From Microglena sp. YARC (Eukaryota > Chlorophyta > Chlorophyceae > Chlamydomonadales > Chlamydomonadaceae), in NCBI GenBank assembly GCA_022414725.1, contig CM039462.1, forward strand, positions 95,091,363 through 95,155,362: a stretch of DNA of 64,000 nucleotides, given 5' to 3'. Position 1 is the first letter of the stretch; each line of letters begins with the position of its first letter. A model generated the notes under the pieces. The model had not been told where the DNA came from and ran no database searches. It saw nothing but the letters and a program-made list of their open reading frames with translations. Shown here one piece after another: positions 30,901-40,012 of this stretch. The translations under genes were made by a program, and so were the position numbers.

Positions 30901-33900
30901 CTGTTATTTCTTTAGCCTATGTCGAGCCCTCAAAGTGTCTCAACTTCCAGGGCGATTATGTTTTCTCTCAGAGAAGGAGATGATCGCCTCATTGGGGATG
31001 AAGTTCTCGGCTGAGAGCAGGTGGGTTGTTTTCTGGTTGTTGCTAATTTTGTGTTCATTCTCTTGCTTTCTGTTATTTCTTTAGCCTATGTCGAGCCCTC
31101 AAAGTGTCTCAACTTCCAGGGCGAATTATGTTTTCTCTCAGAGAAGGAGATGATCGCCTCATTGGGGATGAAGTTCTCGGCTGAGAGCAGGTGGGTTGTT
31201 TTCTGGTTGTTGCTAATTTTGTGTTCATTCTCTTGCTTTCTGTTATTTCTTTAGCCTATGTCGAGCCCTCAAAGTGTCTCAACTTCCAGGGCGATTATGT
31301 TTTCTCTCAGAGAAGGAGATGATCGCCTCATTGGGGATGAAGTTCTCGGCTGAGAGCAGGTGGGTTGTTTTCTGGTTGTTGCTAATTTTGTGTTCATTCT
31401 CTTGCTTTCTGTTATTTCTTTAGCCTATGTCGAGCCCTCAAAGTGTCTCAACTTCCAGGGCGATTATGTTTTCTCTCAGAGAAGGAGATGATCGCCTCAT
31501 TGGGGATGAAGTTCTCGGCTGAGAGCAGGTGGGTTGTTTTCTGGTTGTTGCTAATTTTGTGTTCATTCTCTTGCTTTCTGGTTATTTCTTTAGCCTATGT
31601 CGAGCCCTCAAAGTGTCTCAACTTCCAGGGCGCTAATGTTTTCTCTCAGAGAAGGAGATGATCGCCTCATTGGGGATGAAGTTCTCGGCTGAGAGCAGGT
31701 GGGTTGTTTTCTGGTTGTTGCTAATTTTGTGTTCATTCTCTTGCTTTCTGTTATTTCTTTAGCCTATGTCGAGCCCTCAAAGTGTCTCAACTTCCAGGGC
31801 GATTATGTTTTCTCTCAGAGAAGGAGATGATCGCCTCATTGGGGATGAAGTTCTCGCTGAGAGCAGGTGGGTTGTTTTCTGGTTGTTGCTAATTTTGTGT
31901 TCATTCTCTTGCTTTCTGTTATTTCTTTAGCCTATGTCGAGCCCTCAAAGTGTCTCAACTTCCAGGGCGATTATGTTTTCTCTCAGAGAAGGAGATGATC
32001 GCCTCATTGGGGATGAAGTTCTCGGCTGAGAGCAGGTGGGTTGTTTTCTGGTTGTTGCTAATTTTGTGTTCATTCTCTTGCTTTCTGTTATTTCTTTAGC
32101 CTATGTCGAGCCCTCAAAGTGTCTCAACTTCCAGGGCGATTATGTTTTCTCTCAGAGAAGGAGATGATCGCCTCATTGGGGATGAAGTTCTCGGCTGAGA
32201 GCAGGTGGGTTGTTTTCTGGTTGTTGCTAATTTTGTGTTCATTCTCTTGCTTTCTGTTATTTCTTTAGCCTATGTCGAGCCCTCAAAGTGTCTCAACTTC
32301 CAGGGCGATTATGTTTTCTCTCAGAGAAGGAGATGATCGCCTCATTGGGGATGAAGTTCTCGGCTGAGAGCAGGTGGGTTGTTTTCTGGTTGTTGCTAAT
32401 TTTGTGTTCATTCTCTTGCTTTCTGTTATTTCTTTAGCCTATGTCGAGCCCTCAAAGTGTCTCAACTTCCAGGGCGATTATGTTTTCTCTCAGAGAAGGA
32501 GATGATCGCCTCATTGGGGATGAAGTTCTCGGCTGAGAGCAGGTGGGTTGTTTTCTGGTTGTTGCTAATTTTGTGTTCATTCTCTTGCTTTCTGTTATTT
32601 CTTTAGCCTATGTCGAGCCCTCAAAGTGTCTCAACTTCCAGGGCGATTATGTTTTCTCTCAGAGAAGGAGATGATCGCCTCATTGGGGATGAAGTTCTCG
32701 CTGAGAGCAGGTGGGTTGTTTTCTGGTTGTTGCTAATTTTGTGTTCATTCTCTTGCTTTCTGTTATTTCTTTAGCCTATGTCGAGCCCTCAAAGTGTCTC
32801 AACTTCCAGGGCGATTATGTTTTCTCTCAGAGAAGGAGATGATCGCCTCATTGGGGATGAAGTTCTCGGCTGAGAGCAGGTGGGTTGTTTTCTGGTTGTT
32901 GCTAATTTTGTGTTCATTCTCTTGCTTTCTGTTATTTCTTTAGCCTATGTCGAGCCCTCAAAGTGTCTCAACTTCCAGGGCGATTATGTTTTCTCTCAGA
33001 GAAGGAGATGATCGCCTCATTGGGGATGAAGTTCTCGGCTGAGAGCAGGTGGGTTGTTTTCTGGTTGTTGCTAATTTTGTGTTCATTCTCTTGCTTTCTG
33101 TTATTTCTTTAGCCTATGTCGAGCCCTCAAAGTGTCTCAACTTCCAGGGCGATTATGTTTTCTCTCAGAGAAGGAGATGATCGCCTCATTGGGGATGAAG
33201 TTCTCGGCTGAGAGCAGGTGGGTTGTTTTCTGGTTGTTTGCTAATTTTGTGTTCATTCTCTTGCTTTCTGTTATTTCTTTAGCCTATGTCGAGCCCTCAA
33301 AGTGTCTCAACTTCCAGGGCGATTATGTTTTCTCTCAGAGAAGGAGATGATCGCCTCATTGGGATGAAGTTCTCGGCTGAGAGCAGGTGGGTTGTTTTCT
33401 GGTTGTTGCTAATTTTGTGTTCATTCTCTTGCTTTCTGTTATTTCTTTAGCCTATGTCGAGCCCTCAAAGTGTCTCAACTTCCAGGGCGATTATGTTTTC
33501 TCTCAGAGAAGGAGATGATCGCCTCATTGGGGATGAAGTTCTCGGCTGAGAGCAGGTGGGTTGTTTTCTGGTTGTTGCTAATTTTGTGTTCATTCTCTTG
33601 CTTTCTGTTATTTCTTTAGCCTATGTCGAGCCCTCAAAGTGTCTCAACTTCCAGGGCGATTATGTTTTCTCTCAGAGAAGGAGATGATCGCCTCATTGGG
33701 GATGAAGTTCTCGGCTGAGAGCAGGTGGGTTGTTTTCTGGTTGTTGCTAATTTTGTGTTCATTCTCTTGCTTTCTGTTATTTCTTTAGCCTATGTCGAGC
33801 CCTCAAAGTGTCTCAACTTCCAGGGCGATTATGTTTTCTCTCAGAGAAGGAGATGATCGCCTCATTGGGGATGAAGTTCTCGGCTGAGAGCAGGTGGGTT

Positions 33901-36900
33901 GTTTTTCTGGTTGTTGCTAATTTTGTGTTCATTCTCTTGCTTTCTGTTATTTCTTTAGCCTATGTCGAGCCCTCAAAGTGTCTCAACTTCCAGGGCGATT
34001 ATGTTTTCTCTCAGAGAAGGAGATGATCGCCTCATTGGGGATGAAGTTCTCGGCTGAGAGCAGGTGGGTTGTTTTCTGGTTGTTGCTAATTTTTGTGTTC
34101 ATTCTCTTGCTTTCTGTTATTTCTTTAGCCTATGTCGAGCCCTCAAAGTGTCTCAACTTCCAGGGCGATTATGTTTTCTCTCAGAGAAGGAGATGATCGC
34201 CTCATTGGGGATGAAGTTCTCGGCTGAGAGCAGGTGGGTTGTTTTTCTGGTTGTTGCTAATTTTGTGTTCATTCTCTTGCTTTCTGTTATTTCTTTAGCC
34301 TATGTCGAGCCCTCAAAGTGTCTCAACTTCCAGGGCGATTATGTTTTCTCTCAGAGAAGGAGATGATCGCCTCATTGGGGATGAAGTTCTCGGCTGAGAG
34401 CAGGTGGGTTGTTTTCTGGTTGTTGCTAATTTTGTGTTCATTCTCTTGCTTTCTGTTATTTCTTTAGCCTATGTCGAGCCCTCAAAGTGTCTCAACTTCC
34501 AGGGCGATTATGTTTTCTCTCAGAGAAGGAGATGATCGCCTCATTGGGGATGAAGTTCTCGGCTGAGAGCAGGTGGGTTGTTTTCTGGTTGTTGCTAATT
34601 TTGTGTTCATTCTCTTGCTTTCTGTTATTTCTTTAGCCTATGTCGAGCCCTCAAAGTGTCTCAACTTCCAGGGCGATTATGTTTTCTCTCAGAGAAGGAG
34701 ATGATCGCCTCATTGGGGATGAAGTTCTCGCTGAGAGCAGGTGGGTTGTTTTCTGGTTGTTGCTAATTTTGTGTTCATTCTCTTGCTTTCTGTTATTTCT
34801 TTAGCCTATGTCGAGCCCTCAAAGTGTCTCAACTTCCAGGGCGATTATGTTTTCTCTCAGAGAAGGAGATGATCGCCTCATTGGGATGAAGTTCTCGCTG
34901 AGAGCAGGTGGGTTGTTTTCTGGTTGTTGCTAATTTTGTGTTCATTCTCTTGCTTTCTGTTATTTCTTTAGCCTATGTCGAGCCCTCAAAGTGTCTCAAC
35001 TTCCAGGGCGATTATGTTTTTCTCTCAGAGAAGGAGATGATCGCCTCATTGGGGATGAAGTTCTCGGCTGAGAGCAGGTGGGTTGTTTTCTGGTTGTTGC
35101 TAATTTTGTGTTCATTCTCTTGCTTTCTGTTATTTCTTTAGCCTATGTCGAGCCCTCAAAGTGTCTCAACTTCCAGGGCGATTATGTTTTCTCTCAGAGA
35201 AGGAGATGATCGCCTCATTGGGGATGAAGTTCTCGGCTGAGAGCAGGTGGGTTGTTTTCTGGTTGTTGCTAATTTTGTGTTCATTCTCTTGCTTTCTGTT
35301 ATTTCTTTAGCCTATGTCGAGCCCTCAAAGTGTCTCAACTTCCAGGGCGATTATGTTTTCTCTCAGAGAAGGAGATGATCGCCTCATTGGGTATGAAGTT
35401 CTCGGCTGAGAGCAGGTGGGTTGTTTTCTGGCTGTTGCTAATTTTGTGTTCATTCTCTTGCTTTCTGTTATTTCTTTAGCCTATGTCGAGCCCTCAAAGT
35501 GTCTCAACTTCCAGGGCGATTATGTTTTCTCTCAGAGAAGGAGATGACTGCCTCATTGGGGATGAAATTATCAGCTGAGAGCAGGTGGGCTGTTTTATTG
35601 TTTTTCTTTCTGGCATGGCTCGGTTTTTATCCAATTTCATGTTGTCAGTTTTTTCAGGTTTTCAGGTTTATACAATTGTCTTCAGAATTTTTCCTGTCAT
35701 GTTTTGACTTGTAGGGAGAAGCTAAATTTTCTCAAAGAAGGAGATGACCGCCTCATTGAGGATGAAGTTCTCAGCTGAGAGCAGGAGGGCTGTTTTCTTG
35801 TTTTTCTTTCTGGCATGGCTCGGTTTTGTCCAATTTCATGTTGTCAATTTTTCAGTTTTTACAGTTTTATACAGTTTTGTTCAGATTTTTTCCTGTCATG
35901 TTTTGACTTGTTGGGAGAAGCTAAATTTTCTCAAAGAAGGAGATGACCGCCTCATTGAGGATGAAATTCTCAGCTGAGAGCAGGTGGGTTGTTTTCAGGT
36001 TGTTGTCAGCTATTTTGAGGTTGTGAGGTGGTGGGTGTGAGCAACAGCCCCAGGACTGGTGCCATTGATTTATGATGGAGTTCTCAGTTGAGAGCTGGTT
36101 GGTTGTTTTCTGGTTGTTGCCAGCTCATTCTTTTGTTCATTTCAGATTGTTTTTGCAGCCATGTTGAGGTTATTAGGTGGTGGTTGTAATCAACAGCCCA
36201 AGGACTGGTCCCATTGGTTTATGATGAAGTTTTCAGCCAAGAGCAGTTTGGTTGTTTTCTGGTTGTTGCCAGCTCATTATTTTGTCCATTTAAGGGTTTT
36301 TTCAGCTGTTTTAGGTTATTATTATTAGGTGGTGGGTGTGAGCAACAGCCCCAGGACTGGTCCCATTAGTTTATGATGAAGATTTCAGCTGAGAGCAGGT
36401 GGGTTGTTTTCTGGTTGTTGGTTGTTTTCTGGTTGTTGTCAGCTCGTTTTTGTCAGTGCCACTACACTGCCACCACCCACCACCCCAACTCCCTTAGAAC
36501 ACTTAGAGTGACTGCTGCCCTAAGGGGAGGCAGTCGCTACCACTTGTTAACTAACCATGGGTCAAACCATGTCTGCTCGCAATTATCCCCACCCCACCGC
36601 CAAGTCTCACATCTCACAGGTCGAAGCTTAAGTTGTATTTTGAATTTGAATTTGAATGTTAATGTTACTGCCCACACAGGACGAAGCTGAAGGTAGATGC
36701 ACGTTTTGGGAAGGAGAGACCTGTCACCACCACCACCACTGCTACTACCACTACCACCACCACCACCACCACTGCTACTACCACTACCACCACCACCACC
36801 ACCACCACTACCACTACTTTGTCGGCCACCAATACTTACAAAGCCGCCAACCTCCACCACACCACCATCACCACCACTGCTACCACCACTACCACCACCA

Positions 36901-37748
36901 CCACCACTACCACTACCACTACTTCGTCGGCCACCAATACTAACAATGACGCCACCCTCACCACCACCACCATCACCACCAATACCACCACCAATACCAC
37001 CACCACCGCCAATACCACCACCACCGCCAATACCACCACCACCACCACCACCATCACCGCCAATACCACCACCACCGCCAATACCACCACCACCACCACC
37101 ACCATCACCGCCAATACCACCATCACCCTCACCGCCAATACCACCATTACCCTCACCGCCACCACCCTGTGCCATGGGTCAAAGCTGAAGGTGGATGCAT
37201 GCGTTGGGAAGGTCGGATCCTTCACCACCACTGCTACCACCACCACCACCACCACCACCTCTTCAGCCACCTTGTCGACTACCAATACCAACAACAACAA
37301 CAACAACTAACAACAACAACAACACCCATACCACCACTATGAATTGAATTTGAATGTTGATGTTACTGCTACCACAAGACGGAGCTGAAGGTGGATGCAC
37401 GCGTTGTGATGGAGGTACCCTTCTCCACCACCACCACTTTTGAACTTGAATTTGAATTTGATTATTAATATTACTGCCGCCACAGGACGAAGCTGAAGGT
37501 GGATGCACGTTTTGGGAAGGTGGGACCCTTCACCACCACTGCTACCACCACCACCACCACCACCTCTTCAGCCACCTCGTCGACCACCATTACGAACAAC
37601 AACACCAATACCACCACCACTATGAATTTAATTTGATTATTGATGTTACTGCCGCCACAGGACGAAGCTGAAGGTGAATGCTCGTTTTGGGAAGGAGGGA
37701 CCCATGAAGCCTGCTTTGAACTTTGGCGTGAATATCGACATGAAATAA
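16670..37748 (+). CDS. Unidentified strand-rich protein gene with massively duplicated exons (types A-D)
   Basis: Four exon types splice in phase. A (GVKVTANTKD, ending GATG|GTGAGT) joins B (CAG|GTGCATCG, giving KDGASGAMVTL). B reads on to KLVGVSNSPRTGAI and then exon C (GRLMFFSKKEM, ASLGMKFSAES). C's donor GAGCAG|GTGGG joins D (CACAG|GACGAAG) to give ESRTKLKVDARFGKEG and, in the last copy, MKPALNFGVNIDMK and stop TAA at 37,746-37,748. I do not recognise the family. Alternating hydrophobic/polar residues and the C-terminal strand suggest a beta-barrel of an outer membrane or plastid envelope; the last 28 residues faintly resemble the end of OEP24-type pores, a weak guess. The 5' end is not found and may lie in the gap. 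Which duplicated exons are used cannot be told from DNA alone. Confidence 0.5.
17340..17595 (+). repeat. Exon A copies with their natural upstream intron
   Basis: GGCCGGGTGCTGAATTTGAA-type intron sequence, repeated near 17,365-17,425, 17,445-17,500 and 17,520-17,560, precedes exon A. The same upstream block recurs at 18,600-18,725, 18,850-18,930 and 19,425-19,560, so the repeated unit is intron plus exon. Confidence 0.7.
17596..18530 (+). repeat. 30-bp minisatellite derived from the exon A/donor junction, about 30 copies
   Basis: Unit is GTGAGTAGGGGCGGCC, AACACTCTGGGTAT. It contains the exon A end (GCCAACACT) and the donor with its intron start (GTGAGTAGGGG), so the array probably grew from that splice site. 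Units differ mainly by single-base indels. Confidence 0.85.
18531..18930 (+). repeat. Two further exon A copies with upstream intron
   Basis: Exon A copies end near 18,722 (CTAAGGAATG|GTGAGC, one extra A) and 18,926 (CTAAGGATG|GGAGT, donor T lost). A-run at 18,727-18,742. Confidence 0.7.
18931..19155. repeat. About 220-bp near-pure G tract
   Basis: Mostly G with scattered A, C or T. Starts just after the broken donor of an exon A copy, as other G/C runs here do. It has strong potential for G-quadruplexes; its length may be unreliable. Open frames of poly-Gly are artefacts. Confidence 0.9.
19171..19370 (+). mobile_element. hAT-type MITE, copy 1
   Basis: About 200 bp, from CAGGGTACTTCAAAA to TTTGAATACCCCTG: a 14-bp imperfect terminal inverted repeat. 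Interior shows the family's nested GCGC blocks (GCGCTTAAGCGCACTTGAAA, AAAAGCGCAAAAA). No perfect 8-bp duplication (TTACAGGT versus ATTAGGTG). Confidence 0.75.
19420..19570 (+). CDS. Exon A, best-preserved copy
   Basis: Exon 19,526-19,559 between AAGACAG|TGGGTG and GGATG|GTGAGT. Encodes GVKVTA and NTKD, but one extra C (GCCCAAC) shifts this copy. The upstream intron (TGAATTTAATGAGCTGTC... GGCCGGGTGACTGAATTCTTG) matches the other A copies. Confidence 0.5.
19571..20440. other. Intron-like sequence, no recognised exon
   Basis: Lies between exon A and exon B of the plus-strand gene. Contains GAGG/AAAG-rich stretches (19,575-19,720) and ordinary mixed DNA with short open frames of no recognisable family. 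Confidence 0.4.
20441..21090. repeat. 27-bp minisatellite CCGTTAGCGCACCCTGTTCG, about 22 copies
   Basis: Unit CCGTTAGCGCACCCTGTTCG followed by CGGCCAA. Indels are frequent. It ends directly upstream of the first exon B copy block and may lie in an intron. Confidence 0.85.
21230..22135 (+). CDS. Exon B, five tandem copies
   Basis: Copies start at about 21,230, 21,421, 21,641, 21,863 and 22,045, each after a CCCAG or CACAG acceptor. They read GASGAMVTLS, TKVKAA, KLVGVSNSP with variation; the second has KQKLSRKLRKLWYKLVGVS. Spacing is about 200 bp. The introns between are C-rich (CCACCCC). The last copy runs directly into PRTGAIAST and exon C. Several have indels. Confidence 0.55.
22136..24500 (+). 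repeat. Diverged copies of exon C at the array's left flank
   Basis: About nine or ten units near 22,165, 22,430, 22,620, 22,850, 23,070, 23,520, 23,840, 24,065, 24,270 and 24,465 keep the core CTCAAAGAAGGAGATGACCG, CCTCATTGGGGATGAA and GCTGAGAGCAG|GTGGGC. Their introns are longer than in the array (about 150-250 bp) and T-rich. This suggests an older layer of duplication than the homogenised array that follows. Confidence 0.8.
23251..23456 (+). mobile_element. tRNA-derived SINE, copy 1
   Basis: Has an A box (TGGTCTAGTGGTA) and a decayed B box (GGTTTTCGACTCC), then GTCGCTCTTGGCG, GTAGGAGACCGCTCCC and ACCACGCCCCACCAGGCGT, matching the copy at 40,554. It sits in an intron between diverged exon C copies. 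No clear target duplication. Confidence 0.8.
24501..35565 (+). repeat. 169-bp tandem array, about 65 units, each an exon C plus intron
   Basis: Unit = 105-nt exon (CCTATGTCGAGC to GCTGAGAGCAG) + 64-nt intron (GTGGGTTG to TTTCTTTAG). The intron has a branch-point-like GCTAAT and a pyrimidine tract. One exon frame is fully open, 35 codons, reading RALKVSQLPGRLCFLSE, KEMIASLGMKFSAES; because 105 is divisible by three, successive exons stay in phase. About 50 copies from 26.9 kb on are nearly identical; those at 24.5-26.9 kb are shuffled and truncated. Exon and intron are equally conserved, so homogenisation rather than selection on the protein explains the uniformity. The other two frames contain stops. 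Confidence 0.9.
35566..36015 (+). repeat. Diverged exon C copies at the array's right flank
   Basis: Three copies near 35,540, 35,740 and 35,935 keep TCTCAAAGAAGGAGATGACCG and AGCTGAGAGCAG but have long T-rich introns with GGCATGGCTCGGTTTT, like the copies at 22.7-24.4 kb. The array thus has old flanks and a young centre. Confidence 0.8.
36016..36460 (+). repeat. Three hybrid units joining exon B end to exon C end
   Basis: Units of about 150 bp near 36,030, 36,180 and 36,335 read GGTGGGTGTGAGCAACAGCC, CCAGGACTGGTGCCATT (VGVSNSPRTGAI), then GATGAAGTTCTCAGCTGAGA. They lack the middle of exon C, so they look like deletion products of a B-C block. Confidence 0.75.
36680..37600 (+). repeat. Exon D copies 1-4 separated by (ACC)n
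   Basis: Copies begin at 36,680, about 37,168, about 37,376 and 37,486, reading TKLKVDARFGK with variants. Acceptors CACAG or CACAAG precede three of them. After each, ACC/ATC trinucleotide runs (36,725-37,160, 37,225-37,320, 37,425-37,440, 37,530-37,620) give poly-Thr, poly-His or poly-Pro frames that I do not count as coding. Confidence 0.75.
37661..37748 (+). CDS. Terminal exon D with stop codon
   Basis: After GCCGCCACAG the exon reads TKLKVNARFGKEGPMKP, ALNFGVNIDMK, TAA. The G|ACG phase matches the end of exon C (AGC AG|). This is the only D copy with the full tail, so it is the likely real C-terminus of the plus-strand gene. An A-rich stretch follows at 37,745-37,770; no clear poly(A) signal. 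Confidence 0.65.
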
Positions 37749-37980
37749 AACAAAACAAAAAAAGATAATGCCTGGAGGGGCGTGGTGTTAAGGGGACCCT
37801 CCTGTACGCCGCAGCTGGGGAAAGTCACCATGGCAGATATAGTATGTGTCACCCTTCAGGCGGTAGGGACTCCTTCATGCGACGTGTGGCAAGAATACTG
37901 GTACAAGAGGCGATATAATCTTTGAACTAACATTAACTAAATCAACTCAATTTGTTGAAGGAAGTGTTTCCTTTTTGGTC

Positions 37981-38185
37981 TACGCGTGGCAGCTTCCAGC
38001 CAGCTCCATTGGCCAGCCACTGGGCCAATTCCAAAGCTCGCAGCTGCATTCAAATTGCAAAGCTCGCAACTCCATTCAAATTCGAATTCCAAAGCTCGCA
38101 GCTGCCTTTGAATGCCCTTTATGCTGTCAGGCACATTATTAGCTAGCTTTAGTTCTGGCCCAAAGACAGGGAAAGGGATCTCCCT
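37981..38185 (+). mobile_element. MITE-like repeat, family 2
   Basis: Starts TACGCGTGGCAGCTTCCAGC and contains TTCTGGCCCAAAGACAGGG. The centre has three short tandem AAAGCTCGCAGCTGC/CATTCAAATT units. The 3' end differs from the other copies. Confidence 0.6.
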
Positions 38186-38253
38186 TCATGGTCAGGAAAG
38201 TCCCTTTCGACTATTTGGCCTAGCCCTGGTCTGTAACAACTACCGGTAACAAC

Positions 38254-38272
38254 CAGGGTACTTCAAACGGAC
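38254..38272 (+). mobile_element. Isolated end of the hAT-type MITE
   Basis: CAGGGTACTTCAAA, identical to the family terminal repeat, then unrelated sequence. It abuts the repeat region that follows. Confidence 0.45.
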
Positions 38273-39110
38273 CCCAGGGGTTGCGTCCTGGGACGCACAC
38301 TAATTCAGTAGGTTGCTTCCTGGGACGCACCCAAGTCGGTAGGTTGCGTCCTGGGACGCACTCGACCCTTCAGGCTGCGTCTCAGTGCCAACAGAACCCA
38401 TAGCCCACGGCAATGGAGTGGTGGTGGGCTAGTCAACTGATGGGTGAGACGCAACCAACATCCTGAACCTGCGTCCGGGACTCAACGGACCCTCCCATGT
38501 TACGTCTGCGACCGGCTGGGACTCAACGGACCCTCCCATGTTGCGTCTGCGACCGGCTGGGACTCAACGGACTTTTACCGGCATGGTACCGGTAACTTTG
38601 GAAATGCACGGTACCATGTCCAAATGCACCGTACCGGCCGGGACTCAACGGACCCTCCCATGTTACGTCTGCGACCGGCTGGGACTCAACGAACTTTTAC
38701 CGGCATGGTACCGGTAACTTTGGAAATGCACGGTACCATGTCCAAATGCACCGTACCGGCTGGGACTCAACGGACCCTCCCATGTTGCGTCTGCGACCGG
38801 CTGGGACTCAACGGACCCTCCCATGTTACGTCTGCGACCGGCTGGGACTCAACGGACCCTCCCATGTAGCGTCTGCGACCGGCTGGGACTCAACGGACCC
38901 TCCCATGTTGCGTCTGCGACCGGCTGGGACTCAACGGACTTTTACCGGCATGGTACCGGTAACTTTGGAAATGCACGGTACCATGTCCAAATGCACCGTA
39001 CCGGCCGGGACTCAACGGACCCTCCCATGTTGCGTCTGCGACGCAACGGACCCTCCCCATGTTGCGTCCTGCGACGCAGGACGCTGCGTCCTGCACTACC
39101 TCGGTAACAA
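38273..39110. repeat. 41-bp tandem repeat with a 77-bp-type insert unit
   Basis: Basic unit GGCTGGGACTCAACGGACCC, TCCCATGTTGCGTCTGCGACC is 41 bp. Three units carry an inserted segment with TTTTACCGGCATGGTACCGG and GCACGGTACCATGTCCAAAT. The left part (38,275-38,460) has GTTGCGTCCTGGGACGCAC units. Open frames on both strands follow the period and are not counted as genes. Confidence 0.85.
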
Positions 39111-39344
39111 CATGCTTTAGGCCTAGCTTTATTAGTATTAGGCGGATTATACCCATATTTTGGCCTAGCCCTGGGCTGTAACAACTACCGGTAACAACAT
39201 GCTTTTCCAGCCAACTCTGGGTTGCTCACCGTCTTCCAATTCCAAGTTCTCCCTTGCGATACCCATGGAAAACAGAGATCACACTTAACAGATTACACAA
39301 TTTAAAGACTTATCGAGGTGAGGGGGGGGAAATAAGGAGTCAGG

Positions 39345-39414
39345 CACATTAGCTAGCTTCAGCTCTGGCCCAAAGACAGGGAAAGGGAGCTGCCTAGAAG
39401 CTGCTACGCATAGC
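39345..39414 (+). mobile_element. 3' part of a family-2 MITE
   Basis: AGCTCTGGCCCAAAGACAGG to GCCTAGAAGCTGCTACGCA; the 5' part is missing. Confidence 0.55.
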
Positions 39415-39419
39415 AAAAA

Positions 39420-39490
39420 AAGTGGTCGAAGGATGGACCCATCGGGCTTACCTTGAACTTCAGAGTGAACATCGTCATGATCTAAATGAA
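39420..39490 (+). pseudogene. Diverged second copy of terminal exon D
   Basis: Reads KWSKDGPIGLTLNFRVNIVMI then TAA, aligned to KEGPMKPALNFGVNIDMK of 37,661-37,748. There is no acceptor: it directly follows the end of a MITE. It may be a duplicated 3' end whose upstream part was replaced. Confidence 0.5.
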
Positions 39491-39574
39491 CTCGATATGT
39501 TGACTGATGAGGGATGTGCCCCTCAAGCTTCACTGCATTCAACTTGTGGCATTTTTTAAAGAAATAAATAGTTC

Positions 39575-39665
39575 CTTGTTGAAATTGAAATTGTTACATC
39601 CGTGTAATGCAGTTATTCACAGGACGTGAAGTTAAGGACACCACCGCGTAGCTGGAGCTAGCAGT
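39575..39665 (+). repeat. Dispersed repeat ATTGAAATTGTTACATCCGTG
   Basis: Second of three copies, ending GGAGCTAGC, as at 15,470 and 45,705. Confidence 0.65.
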
Positions 39666-39724
39666 AGTCACCGTAAAAAAAAAGTGCCTTACCAGTTACC
39701 CTTCATATGACTTTGTGAATTGTT

Positions 39725-39782
39725 TTCAATTATTTCTTTATTTTATATACCGTTATTTTATATACCGTTATTTTATATACCA
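39725..39782. repeat. 16-bp AT-rich tandem repeat, three copies
   Basis: TTATTTTATATACCG repeated three times. Confidence 0.85.
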
Positions 39783-39942
39783 GGCGCATGATATGTTGGC
39801 GGATGAGATGGCGGGCACCTGTCCGCCATCAATCATTGGGGCCAGGCGGGAATTGGGCCATCCGCCAACATTTCGCCAGGCCAATACAGTCAGTGCAGTA
39901 TACACATTTAGGGGGGGTACCAAGCTGGCTCAGTTCTGTTAT

Positions 39943-40012
39943 AATTCAGTTTGGCAAACGGTCGTTTGCCAACCCATTTGCCAATACTTCCTGCGCCTAC
40001 GGTATACACAGT
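39943..40012 (+). repeat. Palindromic repeat, inverted partner of 45,812-45,880
   Basis: Contains TTGGCAAACGGTCGTTTGCC, a 10-bp perfect hairpin, followed by AATACTTCCTGCGCCTACGG. The reverse complement of the whole block of about 65 bp occurs 5.9 kb downstream. Confidence 0.8.

Noticed and set aside
24501..35565. CRISPR array or bacterial repeat
   Set aside because: Units are contiguous with no unique spacers, 169 bp long, and the surroundings are eukaryotic.
24501..35565. Alternative reading of exon C as SLREGDDRLIGDEVL
   Set aside because: That frame meets TGA just before the donor and does not match the phase of exon D. The KEMIASLGMKFSAES frame is open and joins D in phase.
36697..37310. 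Poly-Pro, poly-Thr and poly-His open frames
   Set aside because: All come from (ACC)n; they lie between exon D copies and have no independent start or motif.
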